The notes beneath the pieces are model-generated. The model worked only from the letters and a program-made list of their open reading frames with translations, made no database searches and had not been told where the DNA came from. The translations under genes and the position numbers were made by a program. From the NCBI GenBank assembly GCA_964035575.1, contig OZ037883.1, positions 310,001 through 374,000 of the forward strand: DNA of 64,000 bases, written 5' to 3'. Every line of letters starts with the position of its first letter. Position 1 is the first letter of the stretch. The DNA comes from Rhynchopus sp. YZ270_cl-10. Its lineage: Eukaryota; Euglenozoa; Diplonemea; Diplonemida; Diplonemidae. Shown one piece after another: positions 29,901-40,054 of this stretch.

Positions 29901-32900
29901 AATGCGCCTCGTTGCCGGCCTTCACGCACTCTTGACATGAATGTGCAGGGCCCCAAGGTGGGCAGCACTTCTGGGTTTCCTCTGCACTGCAGCCCTGGTG
30001 GCAGATGTGCACACCGCATGGGGACTTGGGGCTGTGTGGTGAGAGTGGTGGTGAGGGAGGGAGGGAGGGAGGGAGAGGTAACATACCACCCAAAGTCGTC
30101 CGTCTCGTTCCCTTTGCCTGAGTGGTGTGGCATGTAGCTGCACCCCGGTGCTGTAACGCAGCTCGTCGCGGGGCACTCATACGGCACACACGTAGGGAGG
30201 CCCAGTGACAGTGTGCAGCGCTGCCGCGGCATCGCCTTTGAACACCTCTTGACGTCCGAGGTGCGGCACTCCTCTGGACACACAAGAATGCCACAAGGGT
30301 ACAGCGGGCACTGTGTGCCAGTCGCACGCTGCGGCAACGGTTTGTACCTGCAGCCGGCCCTTGGGCGGGGGCAACTGTTTGGTGGTGAGGTGTAATGTGT
30401 AATGTGTAATGTGGAGTATACCTTGGTGTGGGACAATCCTCGGTGCACGCCCCATCTGAACACATGAGTCGGCGCTGCTGTGTCCGTGAGGCCAGAAAGC
30501 ATTTGGCTTCTTCCTCAACTGAAGCGCACATCCCTAAACATGAAGGACAAGGGAAGAGGTTGCAGCCGTCTGTCCCAGACTCAATGCGGGTGCATGACAT
30601 CTCGTTGCACGGTGTTGTGGTGCACGTGGGGCGGGCACACTGATATGCGTTCCCGACTCGTGTACAGGCCTGTCCCTTGTCTTGGCACTCCTGGTGCTCA
30701 CGTACGCTGCACGACGCAGCGTCAACAACGCAGTCGCCGTTCTGTAGTTTGTAGCCAAAGTCGCAGAGGCATTCGTACTTTTGGTTCTTCAGCCTGTCAG
30801 CGTCGTGGCACGTGAGGCGGTTTTTGCACGGAGACGTGAAGCAGTCGTCCTCGAACGCATCCTCCTCCTTGCACGCCATCATCCCCCCATCCTGCACGCA
30901 CGTGCCCGGCAGGGACGACCCGTGACGCTGGCAAGGTGCGTTGTGCGCAGGTGCAGCACAGTCCTTGCAGGTCGCCTCTGTCCAGCACCCGCCTAGCTCC
31001 GTCGTCACGCACTGCTTGCCTGCCCATTCACACTTACGGAACTGCAAGCACTTCTTGCTGGTGTCGAGCGACTCGCATATGATGCCATCTGCGCCCGTCT
31101 TGGCGTGCATGATGCACAGCTCCTTAAGGATCTGCACAGTGCCGCCTTCGATCTCACAGCGCACCTGTGCGAGAGGGTTCATCACGCTCCCACTTCGGCA
31201 GGGGTCGCTGCAGCCTTCACCGAGACAGAGCGGCTTCAGCGTGTCTGCGTACATGGGCATGTCGGGGTGCATTTCAAAGCCAAACTGGCCGTCGCGGAGA
31301 GGGCTGCCGAAGCGCACGCGCTGGTCTGCCCATGGCGCACCGATGAGTGCACACTTCTTTGCCTCGCCGTTCACGATACAGACGGCATGCGAAAAGTCGA
31401 CGTAGTCACACGCCTTGCCCGTGTGCTCGCACTCGGCGTTTGTCCATTGGCAGGGCCGTACGGAGGCTGTGCACTCCTCCTCCTCCTCCAGTGCAGTACA
31501 CCCCACTTGCGGCACGCACCCGTCCTCTTGGGAGAAGTGACACAAGACATTCGCATTGCACTCGTGCTGCATAAGTTTGTCGCAGGGGAACTGGCTGCTG
31601 GTGCAGACATCGGCACCGCGTACCCAGGTGCAGGCACTACGTTTGCATCCATCACTGTCCTCTTGGCTGCTGCAAACGTCTTTCGTGCTGCACTTGATCT
31701 CAACGCTGTCCCACTCGCAAAGAGGGTTTACCTTGCAGGTCCTTCTGTCGAAGGACGGGCAGGAGGGGTCGCGCTTTGTGGTGCATCCGAAGTGCCCGTA
31801 GCTGCACTGTGGCATGCTCATGCAGAGAGCCATGTCTATTACACCTTCGCAAGACGGCATCTCGTCGAAAGGTTTGCACTTCCCACCAAGCCAGAAGCAT
31901 CCTTCCGTCAGGTCTGAGTTGCACGCGTCGGGGCTTGTCTGTTCGGAACATCCAGGTCTGCCAATGCACACAGTGTTGTTGAAAGCACACCTGTCCACCA
32001 CACCACACTCCTGCATAGACAGTTTGGCACAATCGATGCAATCTCCAGAAGCGTTCAAAGCACAGTCCCCACCTTGCGTGAGGCACACCTTCAAAGGCAG
32101 ATCTGCACACGACAACTCACTCCCCTGTTTCAGCCAGCACAGTCCCGGAAGTGGTGCTTGCGACGTGCAGTACGGGCGTGCGGCACAAGAAGCGACAGAA
32201 GCAGAAAGCCTGCACATCAAGGGCACGCACGCACCCACGTTGCTGTCATAGTCGCAGTACGTTTCGTTGTAGCAACGTGCCTTGTCAGTGATGCTGCCAC
32301 ACTCATCGTCAAAGGGACGCAGTTCACAGGAAGATGTCTGCCAAGACCACTGGCAGTAGTCATCACATTCATGTTCTTGCTTTCTGCACAACATCCTCTC
32401 GTTGGAGGCAGCACAGTACGCAATGGCGTTGTCGGCAGTGCGCACAATGCACGCACTGTCAGATGCACAGGACGACACATCTTTCGAAAGGCACGGCTCG
32501 TCAATACAGGAGCCATTCGTTCCGTCGAACGCACAAGCGAACAGCTGCTTGCTGCAGTCATCCTTGCCGAGACGAGAACACGGGACACTGCATGGAGGGC
32601 TGAAGCAGACTGGTGTCTCTTGGCATTTGTTACCGTCCCACTGGCAAGTCGGCCACCTTGTGCACATCCACGCACCCTGCTCTGCCTCACAGTTTGGCTC
32701 AATCTCCTCTTTTACATGCTTCATGAGAACACACACTTCACCCGTAAAGCGAGCAGTGCCACCTGACGCATCGCACACAACCGTCACACTGGGATTCAAC
32801 ACGTACCCCGCAGTGCATGGTGCACAGCCATCCTCCGACACACAGAACGGCTTCCCAGAAGATACGTACGTCGACACTCCTGGGCTCAGCTCAAAACCAA

Positions 32901-34395
32901 ACATCCCGTTGTGGAAAGGCTTCCCCAACCGCACTGCGTCACGCGACCACACTGCATTGATGTGCGAGCACTTCGCTGCCTTCCCTTCGGACATGCAGGT
33001 TGGGGACGTTAGGTCTACAACATCACACTTGGCCTCCACAGTCACACAGGTGTTGTTTTGCCACGAGCATGCCACACTTGATTGGTGGACGCCTGAGCCG
33101 CAGGAGGCCTTTGGGAGCCTAGTACAACCTACGTACGGCATGCAGGTGGAGTATATGCCGTCGGTGTAGCAGAGTGGCGATACGAGGCACGATTCGTAAG
33201 AGTTGTGCTGGCAGGGGTTGGGCGCGGAGATGCACTTACTGGTGCCGTACACCCAGGTGCATTTCGGGAGCCACATACAGGACCACGACTCTTCTGCGAT
33301 TTCGCAGTTTGCGAGCGGTGCACACACTTCCTGCTGTGGATGCCATTCACAGCCTTTGTGCAGACGACACGTTCGGTACCCTGCATGCTCGCAGGCACTC
33401 GCGTTGCGAGGAACGCACCACTCTTCTAGCGCACAGAGGTCCAGCTGCATTGCAACAGCACAGCTGGCGTTTCCGAGATGTTGGCACGGCGGCATCGTCT
33501 CACGAGAGAAGCACGTATCACCGAGCCACACACACCCCTCCGTCAGCCCACCGCCACAAGCTTCCTCCGCAAGACCCTCACAACGGAGCCTCGACGCACA
33601 CTCCGACATATTCCATACACACCCACCCGAGACCCTGCATTCATCGTACTCCATACTCTTGCATGGTACACACTGCAGCTCTGCATTCACAGAACAATCT
33701 GGGAAGTCCCCCCGCGCACACGCTTTGTACGGAACATCGTTGCACGAAATGGAACGCATCTTTTTGCATTCCCCCGACCAAGCACACTCTGGACGCAGGG
33801 TGCAACCCTCCTCCGAAAGCCATGCACACTGCGACGGGACACATGCCCCATCTGGACTGACGTCGCAGGAGTCTGATGTGTAGCAGTCGTGCTCTGATGT
33901 GATGTTGCTGCACTCTGCATCGAACTCACGCAGCACACAGGTATTGTTGTCACTGTCGAAGGTGCAGGGGTGTTCACATTCCCATTCTGCGAAGCGGCAG
34001 AGCTGTCGTTCGTTGGAGGCTGCACAGTAGGACCCAGACGCATCGCTGCGAAGCTGACATTCTGTGCGTGAGATGGGACAGTCTGTCACATTGTAGTCGA
34101 GACAGGGCTCTGTTGTGCAGTTTTGCCCCACTCCAAAATCGCACGCAACCGGCTGCCTCCCACACGAAGAGTTATACACCCCACAATCAAACGTCGCGGC
34201 ACAATCAGACGACGCGCACACCTCCGCATCGCGACAATGCCCCTCACTCTCCTTCCACACACACCACGGCTTTTCCTCACACTGCCCCTTCTCCGCCAAC
34301 TCATACGAAAAACACGGTGGATATGAAAAAAACGGAGAATTCATATAATGCGCACCCACCCCCACAGCAAGACACGCTGTCAATAAGTAGCGCAT
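26943..34395 (-). CDS. Giant cysteine-rich type I membrane protein, six exons
   Basis: Exons: 34395-30422, 30374-30087, 30031-28522, 28457-27840, 27792-27724 and 27671-26943. Introns are 47, 55, 64, 47 and 52 bp, all GT-AG, and phase is kept at every join, giving 2,395 residues. The start at 34395 opens a signal peptide (MRYLLTACLAVGVGA). Two homologous ~550-residue modules follow. Each ends in a conserved block of the form VR.G.P...G.FGFE, then KP.C, NP...V.C and GGT. An EGF-like module (CLCDFGYKLQNGDC) and several hundred residues of short Cys repeats with many N-glycosylation sequons come next. Near the C-terminus are a Pro/Thr stalk, one membrane helix (VYIILSLAAICVIGGVIAA), and a short basic tail. 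A cell-surface adhesin or receptor is inferred; no known family is recognised. Confidence 0.82.
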
Positions 34396-34412
34396 CAAAG
34401 GAGTAGTGTAGC

Positions 34413-34414
34413 CT
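34413..34414 (-). promoter_or_regulatory. Candidate trans-splice acceptor of the Cys-rich gene
   Basis: On the minus strand CCCCCTTCCCTGCAG ends here, 18 bases before the start codon. It is a textbook 3' splice site with a C/T tract, but no upstream exon is evident. Confidence 0.4.
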
Positions 34415-34725
34415 GCAGGGAAGGGGGTTTGTGGTAAAAACTTTATGTGGCGAATAAAGTGGAGAAAGTGAAGGAAAGCCCCCCCCCCCCCCCCTGCGTA
34501 CCCCGCGGGCAAGAGAAAGCAGCTTCATCATACACAACCGTATCCCCACCCCCCCAAAATACATAATTTCCCCCAGGAACAAAAATTCGTCAAAAAAAAA
34601 AAAAAAAAAAGAGTTGTTCTTTGTTGTTGCTGTTGCGTACGTTGAAACATAAGAAAGGTTAGTAATATGTCTTTCCCTCGGTTGTATCATCACAGAAATG
34701 GGCAATTCATGTAAAATACCCCCCC

Positions 34726-35253
34726 TCACTCCAAAGGCTTCCACCCTTCTTTTGACCTCTCTTCCCAGACGTCTGGCTGCATCTCCTTCAACCACGCAGG
34801 CATGCCCTCTGTCTTTTCCTTTTTTATTGGCCCCATTTGCATGAGTCCTGACTCTTTTCTTGACTGTTTTGGGGGTTCTTTCTCCTTTTCGTTCACTTCC
34901 TTTTTCTCCTCCTCTTTCACTTCTTTTTCTTCTCTTGGCCTCTGGTTAAACTTCTCGACTGTAGGATACGACTTCAGAAACGAGGCAAGACAGGTGTGCT
35001 CTATCACAGTAACGGCCTCAGTGGGATGGGCACTGCGTTCTGCCCTGAGGGTGTGCAGCTGCGCATCGTGCACGAGGTGCGACCATCTATCGACTACCTC
35101 ATCATTGATGCGAAAACGTTTTCCATATGCAACACTGCTTTCATGACGTCTCGAGGAGCACCTAGCAGAAGAAGAAGAAGACAAAAAACAAGAAAAGACG
35201 CTACCCTGCAATAAACCAATTCTCTTCCCTACACAAAATCGAAAAATCATCAA
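34726..35253 (-). CDS. Hypothetical protein, probably mitochondrial
   Basis: Single-exon frame of 175 residues. The first ~45 residues are Arg/Ser/Phe-rich and almost free of acidic residues (FRFCVGKRIGLLQG..., SSARCSSRRHESS), like a mitochondrial targeting peptide. A helical segment then precedes a highly charged Lys/Glu linker about 105-150, and the protein ends AWLKEMQPDVWEERSKEGWKPLE. The tail has a conserved look but I cannot place it. The true start could differ if the acceptor-like TTGTGTAG just inside the frame is used. Confidence 0.5.
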   Translation of the reverse strand: MMIFRFCVGKRIGLLQGSVFSCFLSSSSSARCSSRRHESSVAYGKRFRINDEVVDRWSHLVHDAQLHTLRAERSAHPTEAVTVIEHTCLASFLKSYPTVEKFNQRPREEKEVKEEEKKEVNEKEKEPPKQSRKESGLMQMGPIKKEKTEGMPAWLKEMQPDVWEERSKEGWKPLE

Positions 35254-35337
35254 ATCCGATTGGGCATTACAATACCGACAAAAAAAATGAACGTTCCCTT
35301 AAAGAGAGGAGAGCGGGGAGGAGGAGGAGGAGGGGGG

Positions 35338-35455
35338 AGATACCGTCGTAGTCCACGACTGTAAACGATGCCGTCTCAGGATCGAAGGGCGCTCTATTAT
35401 GGCCCCTACGGCACTACCCTTGAAACGAGAAATCAAAGATTATGGGTTCAGGGGG
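35338..35455 (+). pseudogene. Fragment of 18S (SSU) rRNA gene
   Basis: The plus strand reads AGATACCGTCGTAGTC, then TAAACGATGCCG, AGGATCG, CGGCAC, ACGAGAAATCAAAG and TGGGTTCAGGGGG. These are the universal blocks around yeast 18S positions ~1030-1120, in the right order and spacing. Similarity fades after 35455 but may continue weakly to about 35490. Only ~120 bp is present, with no adjoining rRNA sequence, so it is an inserted fragment rather than a working gene. It lies just upstream of the hypothetical gene at 34726 and opposite in strand. Confidence 0.85.
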
Positions 35456-35819
35456 TGAGCGAGAAGGCTCCAACGGAGAAGGGGATGGGATTATTTTTGT
35501 GGAAAGATTTTGGGTAATTTGAGGGTCTATTTTTTTGTTGTAGATTATTCTTTTGTGGATAAAGGGTGAGGAGTGGGGGAAAGAAAAAAATTTTTTGGGG
35601 GGTTTGTGTGTACAAAAAGACCCCCTTTTTTGAAATGCGGTAAAGGAAAAAAGAGAAAAAAGTTGGTCAACCTCGCCTCATATTTTTTTTTTACTGTACC
35701 CCTAATGAAACTCCCACTCACACAACGGAAGTTGCTGAGTTGATGGAGAAGATTTGCTTTTTTTTTTCTTGCGAAAGCTTTCCATCTCCCACCCCCCACA
35801 CCTCTACCCCTTCCCCCCT

Positions 35820-37691
35820 CTATTTTGCTGTTGTGACCAAGGCCGTGCTGTTTACAGTGGTGTTGGTGTTAGAATTTGGGTTCGCCTGCGCTCTGGGGGC
35901 CTGTTGCTGCTGTTGCGCCTGCTGGACCTGCTGTTGTTGCTGTGAGAAAAAAAGTGAAGTTATTAATGCAGGCACCTCCGACTGACCCACGTATGATGCC
36001 AGCCATCCGGATGAAAGCACAAGTACCCTGCGGCCAACAACAGAAGATGTAAAAGGAAACCTAATGACTGGCCCGTACCGTAAGAGAACGAGGGCGGTTC
36101 ACAACCGCTCGACAGCCGGCGGCCCACCTTCCGTTGAAGAGTTGTGAGCTTACAGGTACTGCAGTTCGCTGCACCCAACGCTTGATGCACGATAGTCTAC
36201 ACAAGAGAGCAGAAACCCAAAAACACAAAAAGGGGTGGGCGGGGGGGTCACAACATCTCTCTCTTGGCGCCCCATGCTGTACCGACAGTTGGGCCTCACC
36301 CTTTCTCTTAGGGATATACATGGACGTCCTTACAGGCAGCACACCGTAACCCAAAGGCGTGGCAGAGAGACTCCGTAGAGCGACTCTGGCCTGACCGCTG
36401 GCCATTTATGCTCCGGGTGCGAGCACCCATCATAGCATAGGGGGGCCAGCCTGACCCAGCATTTATATACCCTGCCAGGGTGAACTTGCATAAAAGAGGG
36501 CAGGGGCGTTTAGACCCTGAGGACTAGGGGAAGTCCCGCATACCCCAACAGAAAGACAAAGGCTATGCACTGGTGATATAGGAGAGGCAGGGTTGCTGAA
36601 AAACAAAAAGACCCTGAAGGCACAAAAACGCCCCGCATACCCCTCCTCGCCTCCTGTTTTGTAATCTCTCAGGTAGGAGACATCGGTTCGAGCGGTCAAC
36701 ACCTTCATAGAGTTTCTGGAGGAACGGACCCCCGGATGCAATTTAAGGTCCAGCCCAGGACCAGAAAAAGCGGTTCATTTTTTTTGAAAAAAAAAATGGA
36801 GAATTTTTTTTAACATACCACCTTCTTCAACCTCAGATCCTCTTTATGCTTGTCACGGATGTAGATGTAGTCGCCGAGACATTCTCCTATGAACTGAAGC
36901 TGTTGTAGGATTTCCTCGCCACCTTCTTCGTCTTTGGAGCCGTGCTTTCTGATGGGACGGAACTTTGATGCGTTTTCGAAGCAGCGGTCGTAGAGGTTCT
37001 GGGTGGCCATTTTGATTTGCCCTATGGTCTTTGTGGTTGAGGTTTTTTTCTCGAGTGAGTATTCGATTTCGTCTTGCGCCTTGGTTACTTCACGGTGTAG
37101 ATGCTCCAGAAGCTTTCCTTTGTTGGCAAGTGCATTCGTGAAGTCGAGGATTTCGGTCGCCTTCGATTCCTTCTTCTTCTGCAAAACCTGCCTCTGTATT
37201 TCCATCTGCTGCTCAAGATATGTCTTCCGTGCCTGCAACTCCTTGTGGTTCCCATCCAGGGTTTTCCAGCGGCTGATGATGTCGTTCGGGTCGCTGTACT
37301 CCTCGTTTTGTTGGAGCACCTCGTCGAGGTATTTTTGGTATTTTTGGTAGCGGTGCAGCTTGTCTTTGAGCTCTTGCTTCTCCTGCTCAAGACGTCGGCC
37401 GTCTTCGTTGAGCTGGACGATGAGAAGATGCTTTTCCTCTTTTGCCTTCATCTCCGCCTGCGCCTTCTTGTCTGCTCTGTTCTTCTTAATCTCATTCTCT
37501 TGGATGAATTTATAAAAGCGGACCAGCTTGTCCTGCAGTTCTTGTCTCCGCTTCGCAAGGTGCTGTTCTCTCTCGCGCACCCGGTCCATTCGCTCGCGGT
37601 ACTCTGAACGCTTTTGGTCCAGCTCCGTCTGCACGTCCATCTGCTCGCGACGCAGCTTCGTTGCTGCGGACACATTGTCGAGGGTAGTCAT
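35820..37691 (-). CDS. CCDC42/CFAP73-family flagellar coiled-coil protein, two exons
   Basis: Exon 1 is 37691-36819 (291 codons) and exon 2 is 35939-35820 (40 codons with stop). The join GTATGT..TTCTCACAG keeps phase 0. Product 330 residues. Nearly the whole protein is coiled coil with the DUF4200 pattern: TKLRREQMDVQTELDQKRSEY, KLVRFYKFIQENE, DPNDIISRWKTLDGNHKELQ, ILDFTNALANKGKLLEHLH. Animal CCDC42 and CFAP73, and the MIA complex subunit of Chlamydomonas, are about this length and act at the axoneme or basal body in dynein regulation. Exon 2 adds a Gln-rich tail (QQVQQAQQQQQ) not typical of the family. The 879-bp intron is mostly a family E repeat. Confidence 0.82.
35959..36765 (+). repeat. 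Dispersed repeat family E, ~800-bp copy in the CFAP73 intron
   Basis: Begins GTTATTAATGCAGGCACC...CCATCCGGATGAAAGC. It includes several internal hairpins (for example GGCCATTTATGCTC... and GAGCACCCATCATAGC) and a possible pol III B-box-like CGGTTCGAGCGG at about 36683. Shorter relatives are at 9254, 24697 and 37961. No reading frame looks coding. It is antisense to the host gene and makes up most of the intron. Confidence 0.65.
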
Positions 37692-37960
37692 TGAAGAAAG
37701 GAGACGAAATAAAAAAAGAAGGGTCTTGAGTAAACTATCAGAAGACCATTCAAAGAAGGGGTGTAGTTCTGTGGGTTGAGGAGTGAAAGAGAATTTTTTT
37801 GGTAAAGATGCAACGTGATTTGCGCTTCAGAAAGTAAATTTAACTTGAAAAATGCAACATTTTTTCCTTCCACAACATTACGTGTTGAAACACACGTCGG
37901 GGGGGATTTTATTATTTCTGAGAGGGGTTTTTTTAAAGCTTGACACAAAAAAAGGATAGC

Positions 37961-38110
37961 TAATTGATGCAGGCACACCTCAGACTGACCATGTACGATG
38001 ACAGTCATCTGGATAAAATATACCCTGAGGCCAACAGAAAGGTGTAAAAAGGAAACCTAATGGGTTACCCACAACGGGGGTGACGGTACACAACCGCACC
38101 TCACCCACCC
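37961..38110 (+). repeat. Family E, 5' part only
   Basis: TAATTGATGCAGGCAC, CCTCAGACTGACCATG, TCATCTGGATAAAAT, GGAAACCTAATGGG and CCTTCCGCTGAAGG follow the first ~180 bp of the copy at 35959. Confidence 0.6.
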
Positions 38111-38146
38111 TTCCGCTGAAGGGGGGGAAAAATATCGTAATTTCTG

Positions 38147-39282
38147 TCATCGTGAGTTGAGGGAGTGATTCTGCCAGTTTTTCCGGAGGTTTTTATAGTC
38201 CATATCGGGGGCAGCGGACTTGGATTTGTCGAGGTCGCTTTGCCGGACGGCGCCTACGTTTTGCTTCATGGCGGGGAGGTTTTGGCGCTGCCGTTTTGCA
38301 CCTTGAAAATTGCGCCATTGTCCAATGTTGTTTTGGAGCTCTGCCTCCTCAACTTCGTCGTCATCCTTTTGACGGGCGGTCCGTTTACGCCGGTCGAGAC
38401 GCTCTTTGATCTCACGCTCCCGGCGCAGGAGGAACTCCCGCTGCTGCTTCTCGCTGTTGTATTTGGCACGCTCCTCAGGGGACATCTCGGTCTCCATCTT
38501 CCGTTGTGCAGCCTCAGCGCTCTCCGCACAGAAGACACCCTCCTTGGACCTCCCAAGGAACTTCTCCAACGTAGATTTGTTCTTCACATAGTCGTCCCGT
38601 TCGCTCTGCTTCTTTTGCGCCTCCTTGAATTTGTTCAGCGTATCAGGGTCGGAAAGTGCTTTGTAAGCTTTATCCGCTTCTTGAAACGCATCTCGCGCGC
38701 CTGTTACCTGAAAGGGGGGGTTGGGGGGTAGAAGGGGAGTGGAGGGAGGGTTGGGGGGGAGGAGGGGTAGGAAGACGTTGAAAATGTGTAAAACAGTTTA
38801 CAATAATCCCAGAGTTGCTACATCTGGCAGGGGAGGAAAGTAGAGTTGAAATACAACAGCCCTCTCGTGACAGTGTAGTTTGGGAGACATGGACACCCAA
38901 CCACGCAGTCCTACATCCATCTCGTGGTTTTGAAAAATATGGGAAAAGGTTTGCCTTGAAAGAAATATACAACGCCCTCTCGTGACGATGTACCTTTGGT
39001 GCATGACCGGGGTGCAGGGGTAGACCCCGCAGTCCTTACATCCATTTTGAGGCTTATTCTTCTGATAAGAGTTGCTACTTAGGGGAAAAGGGAAAGGATA
39101 TTACATACCTTGCACTTATCTGGATGGAGTGTGAGGACCAAGGCACGATACGCCTTTTTGAGTGAATCTACAGTGGTGTCAGCAACTTCAAGGCCCAGGG
39201 TTTTGAACCAGTCTCCCTTGGCCTCGGTGATGCGCTTAATGTGGTCTTTGACCAGGTCATCACCAGTCAACTTTGGTGGCAT
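38147..39282 (-). CDS. DNAJC8: DNAJC8/Spf31-type J-domain protein, two exons
   Basis: Exon 1 is 39282-39109 (58 codons) and exon 2 is 38707-38147 (187 codons with stop). The join is GTATGT..TTTCAG with phase 0. Product 244 residues. The J domain spans about 25-90: WFKTLGLEVADTTVDSLKKAYRALVLTLHPDKC, with the diagnostic HPD, then ARDAFQEADKAYKALSDP. The rest is a very charged helical region (RREREIKERLDRRKRTARQKDDDEVEEAE) ending in NNIGQWRNFQGAKRQRQ. This layout fits DNAJC8/Spf31, a J protein linked to the spliceosome that stimulates Hsp70 ATPase. The 401-bp intron holds two family A repeats. Confidence 0.82.
38845..38931 (+). repeat. Family A copy 1 in the DNAJC8 intron
   Basis: GTTGAAATACAACAGCC, CTCTCGTGACAGTG, GGACACCCAACCACGCAG and CCTACATCCATCTCGTGG; antisense to the host gene. 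Confidence 0.75.
38954..39055 (+). repeat. Family A copy 2 in the DNAJC8 intron
   Basis: A diverged tandem neighbour of the previous copy: GCCCTCTCGTGACGATG, TACCTTTGGTGCATGACC, GTAGACCCCGCAGTCC and TTACATCCATTTTGAGG. Confidence 0.75.
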
Positions 39283-40054
39283 TGTTTATGTGTTTCCTTT
39301 TCCTTTCCGTTCTATTGAGTTCAGTGTCGAAAAAGCCACCCCAATAATCCCTGTTATATGTGTGAAGGAGGTAGGGGAGAGAAGGGTGTGTGGGAGAAGA
39401 AGAGAAGGACAAATATATGAAAAAAAGAATGAAGGCAGTACCGTTTTTTTTTTTTTGAAAACTTGGTTGTATTAGTGTAGCCACCCTAGAGTGCGCTCCA
39501 CTATAAGTTTTTTTTTAAATAAAAGTGTTTGAATGAAAAGATGAACGTGCCTCTAACGGCAAACACCATCTTAGAGAGAAATAGGGAAGAAGTCATGGAA
39601 ATATTGGCATTTTTTTGGTATTTCAAGTTCAAGATTTTGGTTTTGAAAAAAATAGGGGTATTGAATAACACCATACAAACCCACAACCCAACAAACTCTT
39701 TCCACAACTTCTTCACCCCGAGACTTTTTTTTTGTTTTGCAGGATATGAGTAGTATCATGTGACCCCCCTGCTATTTTGTGTTAGTTGCGCTCACTATTC
39801 TTGAGAGATGAGGGTTCCTCAGCCCTCCCTTACAAAATGCCTCACCCGTACATCGGACGTAGGCACTGAATCATCAAATATTCCCCAGAGACTTTGTGTT
39901 TGCATCGACAAAACAAAACCTACAAACCCACCCCAAGGTAGGTTCTGTTGCGTTGCGCCGCCCGAAGGCTGTTGCACTTCGAAGATGACAGATTTTTATC
40001 GATGAACACCCCATATTCAAAAGCTGCTTTTGTCCTCCACTATGCTCCCTCTCT
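39283..40054. other. Intergenic, no gene
   Basis: Mostly A/T homopolymers. It holds a GTGTAGCCACCCTAGAGTGC block near 39475 of the same general type as 26210 and 56810, and a TGCATCGACAAAAC motif near 39900. No coding frame is supported. Confidence 0.5.

Noticed and set aside
30176-30502. Overlapping out-of-frame stretches inside the Cys-rich gene, at first read as a broken gene
   Set aside because: They are resolved completely by two GT-AG introns of 47 and 55 bp with phases that match on both sides.
36061-36741. Frames of 90-115 codons in the CFAP73 intron
   Set aside because: They are part of the family E repeat, and the other family E copies (9254, 24697, 37961) carry only parts of it; no start context or protein-like pattern.
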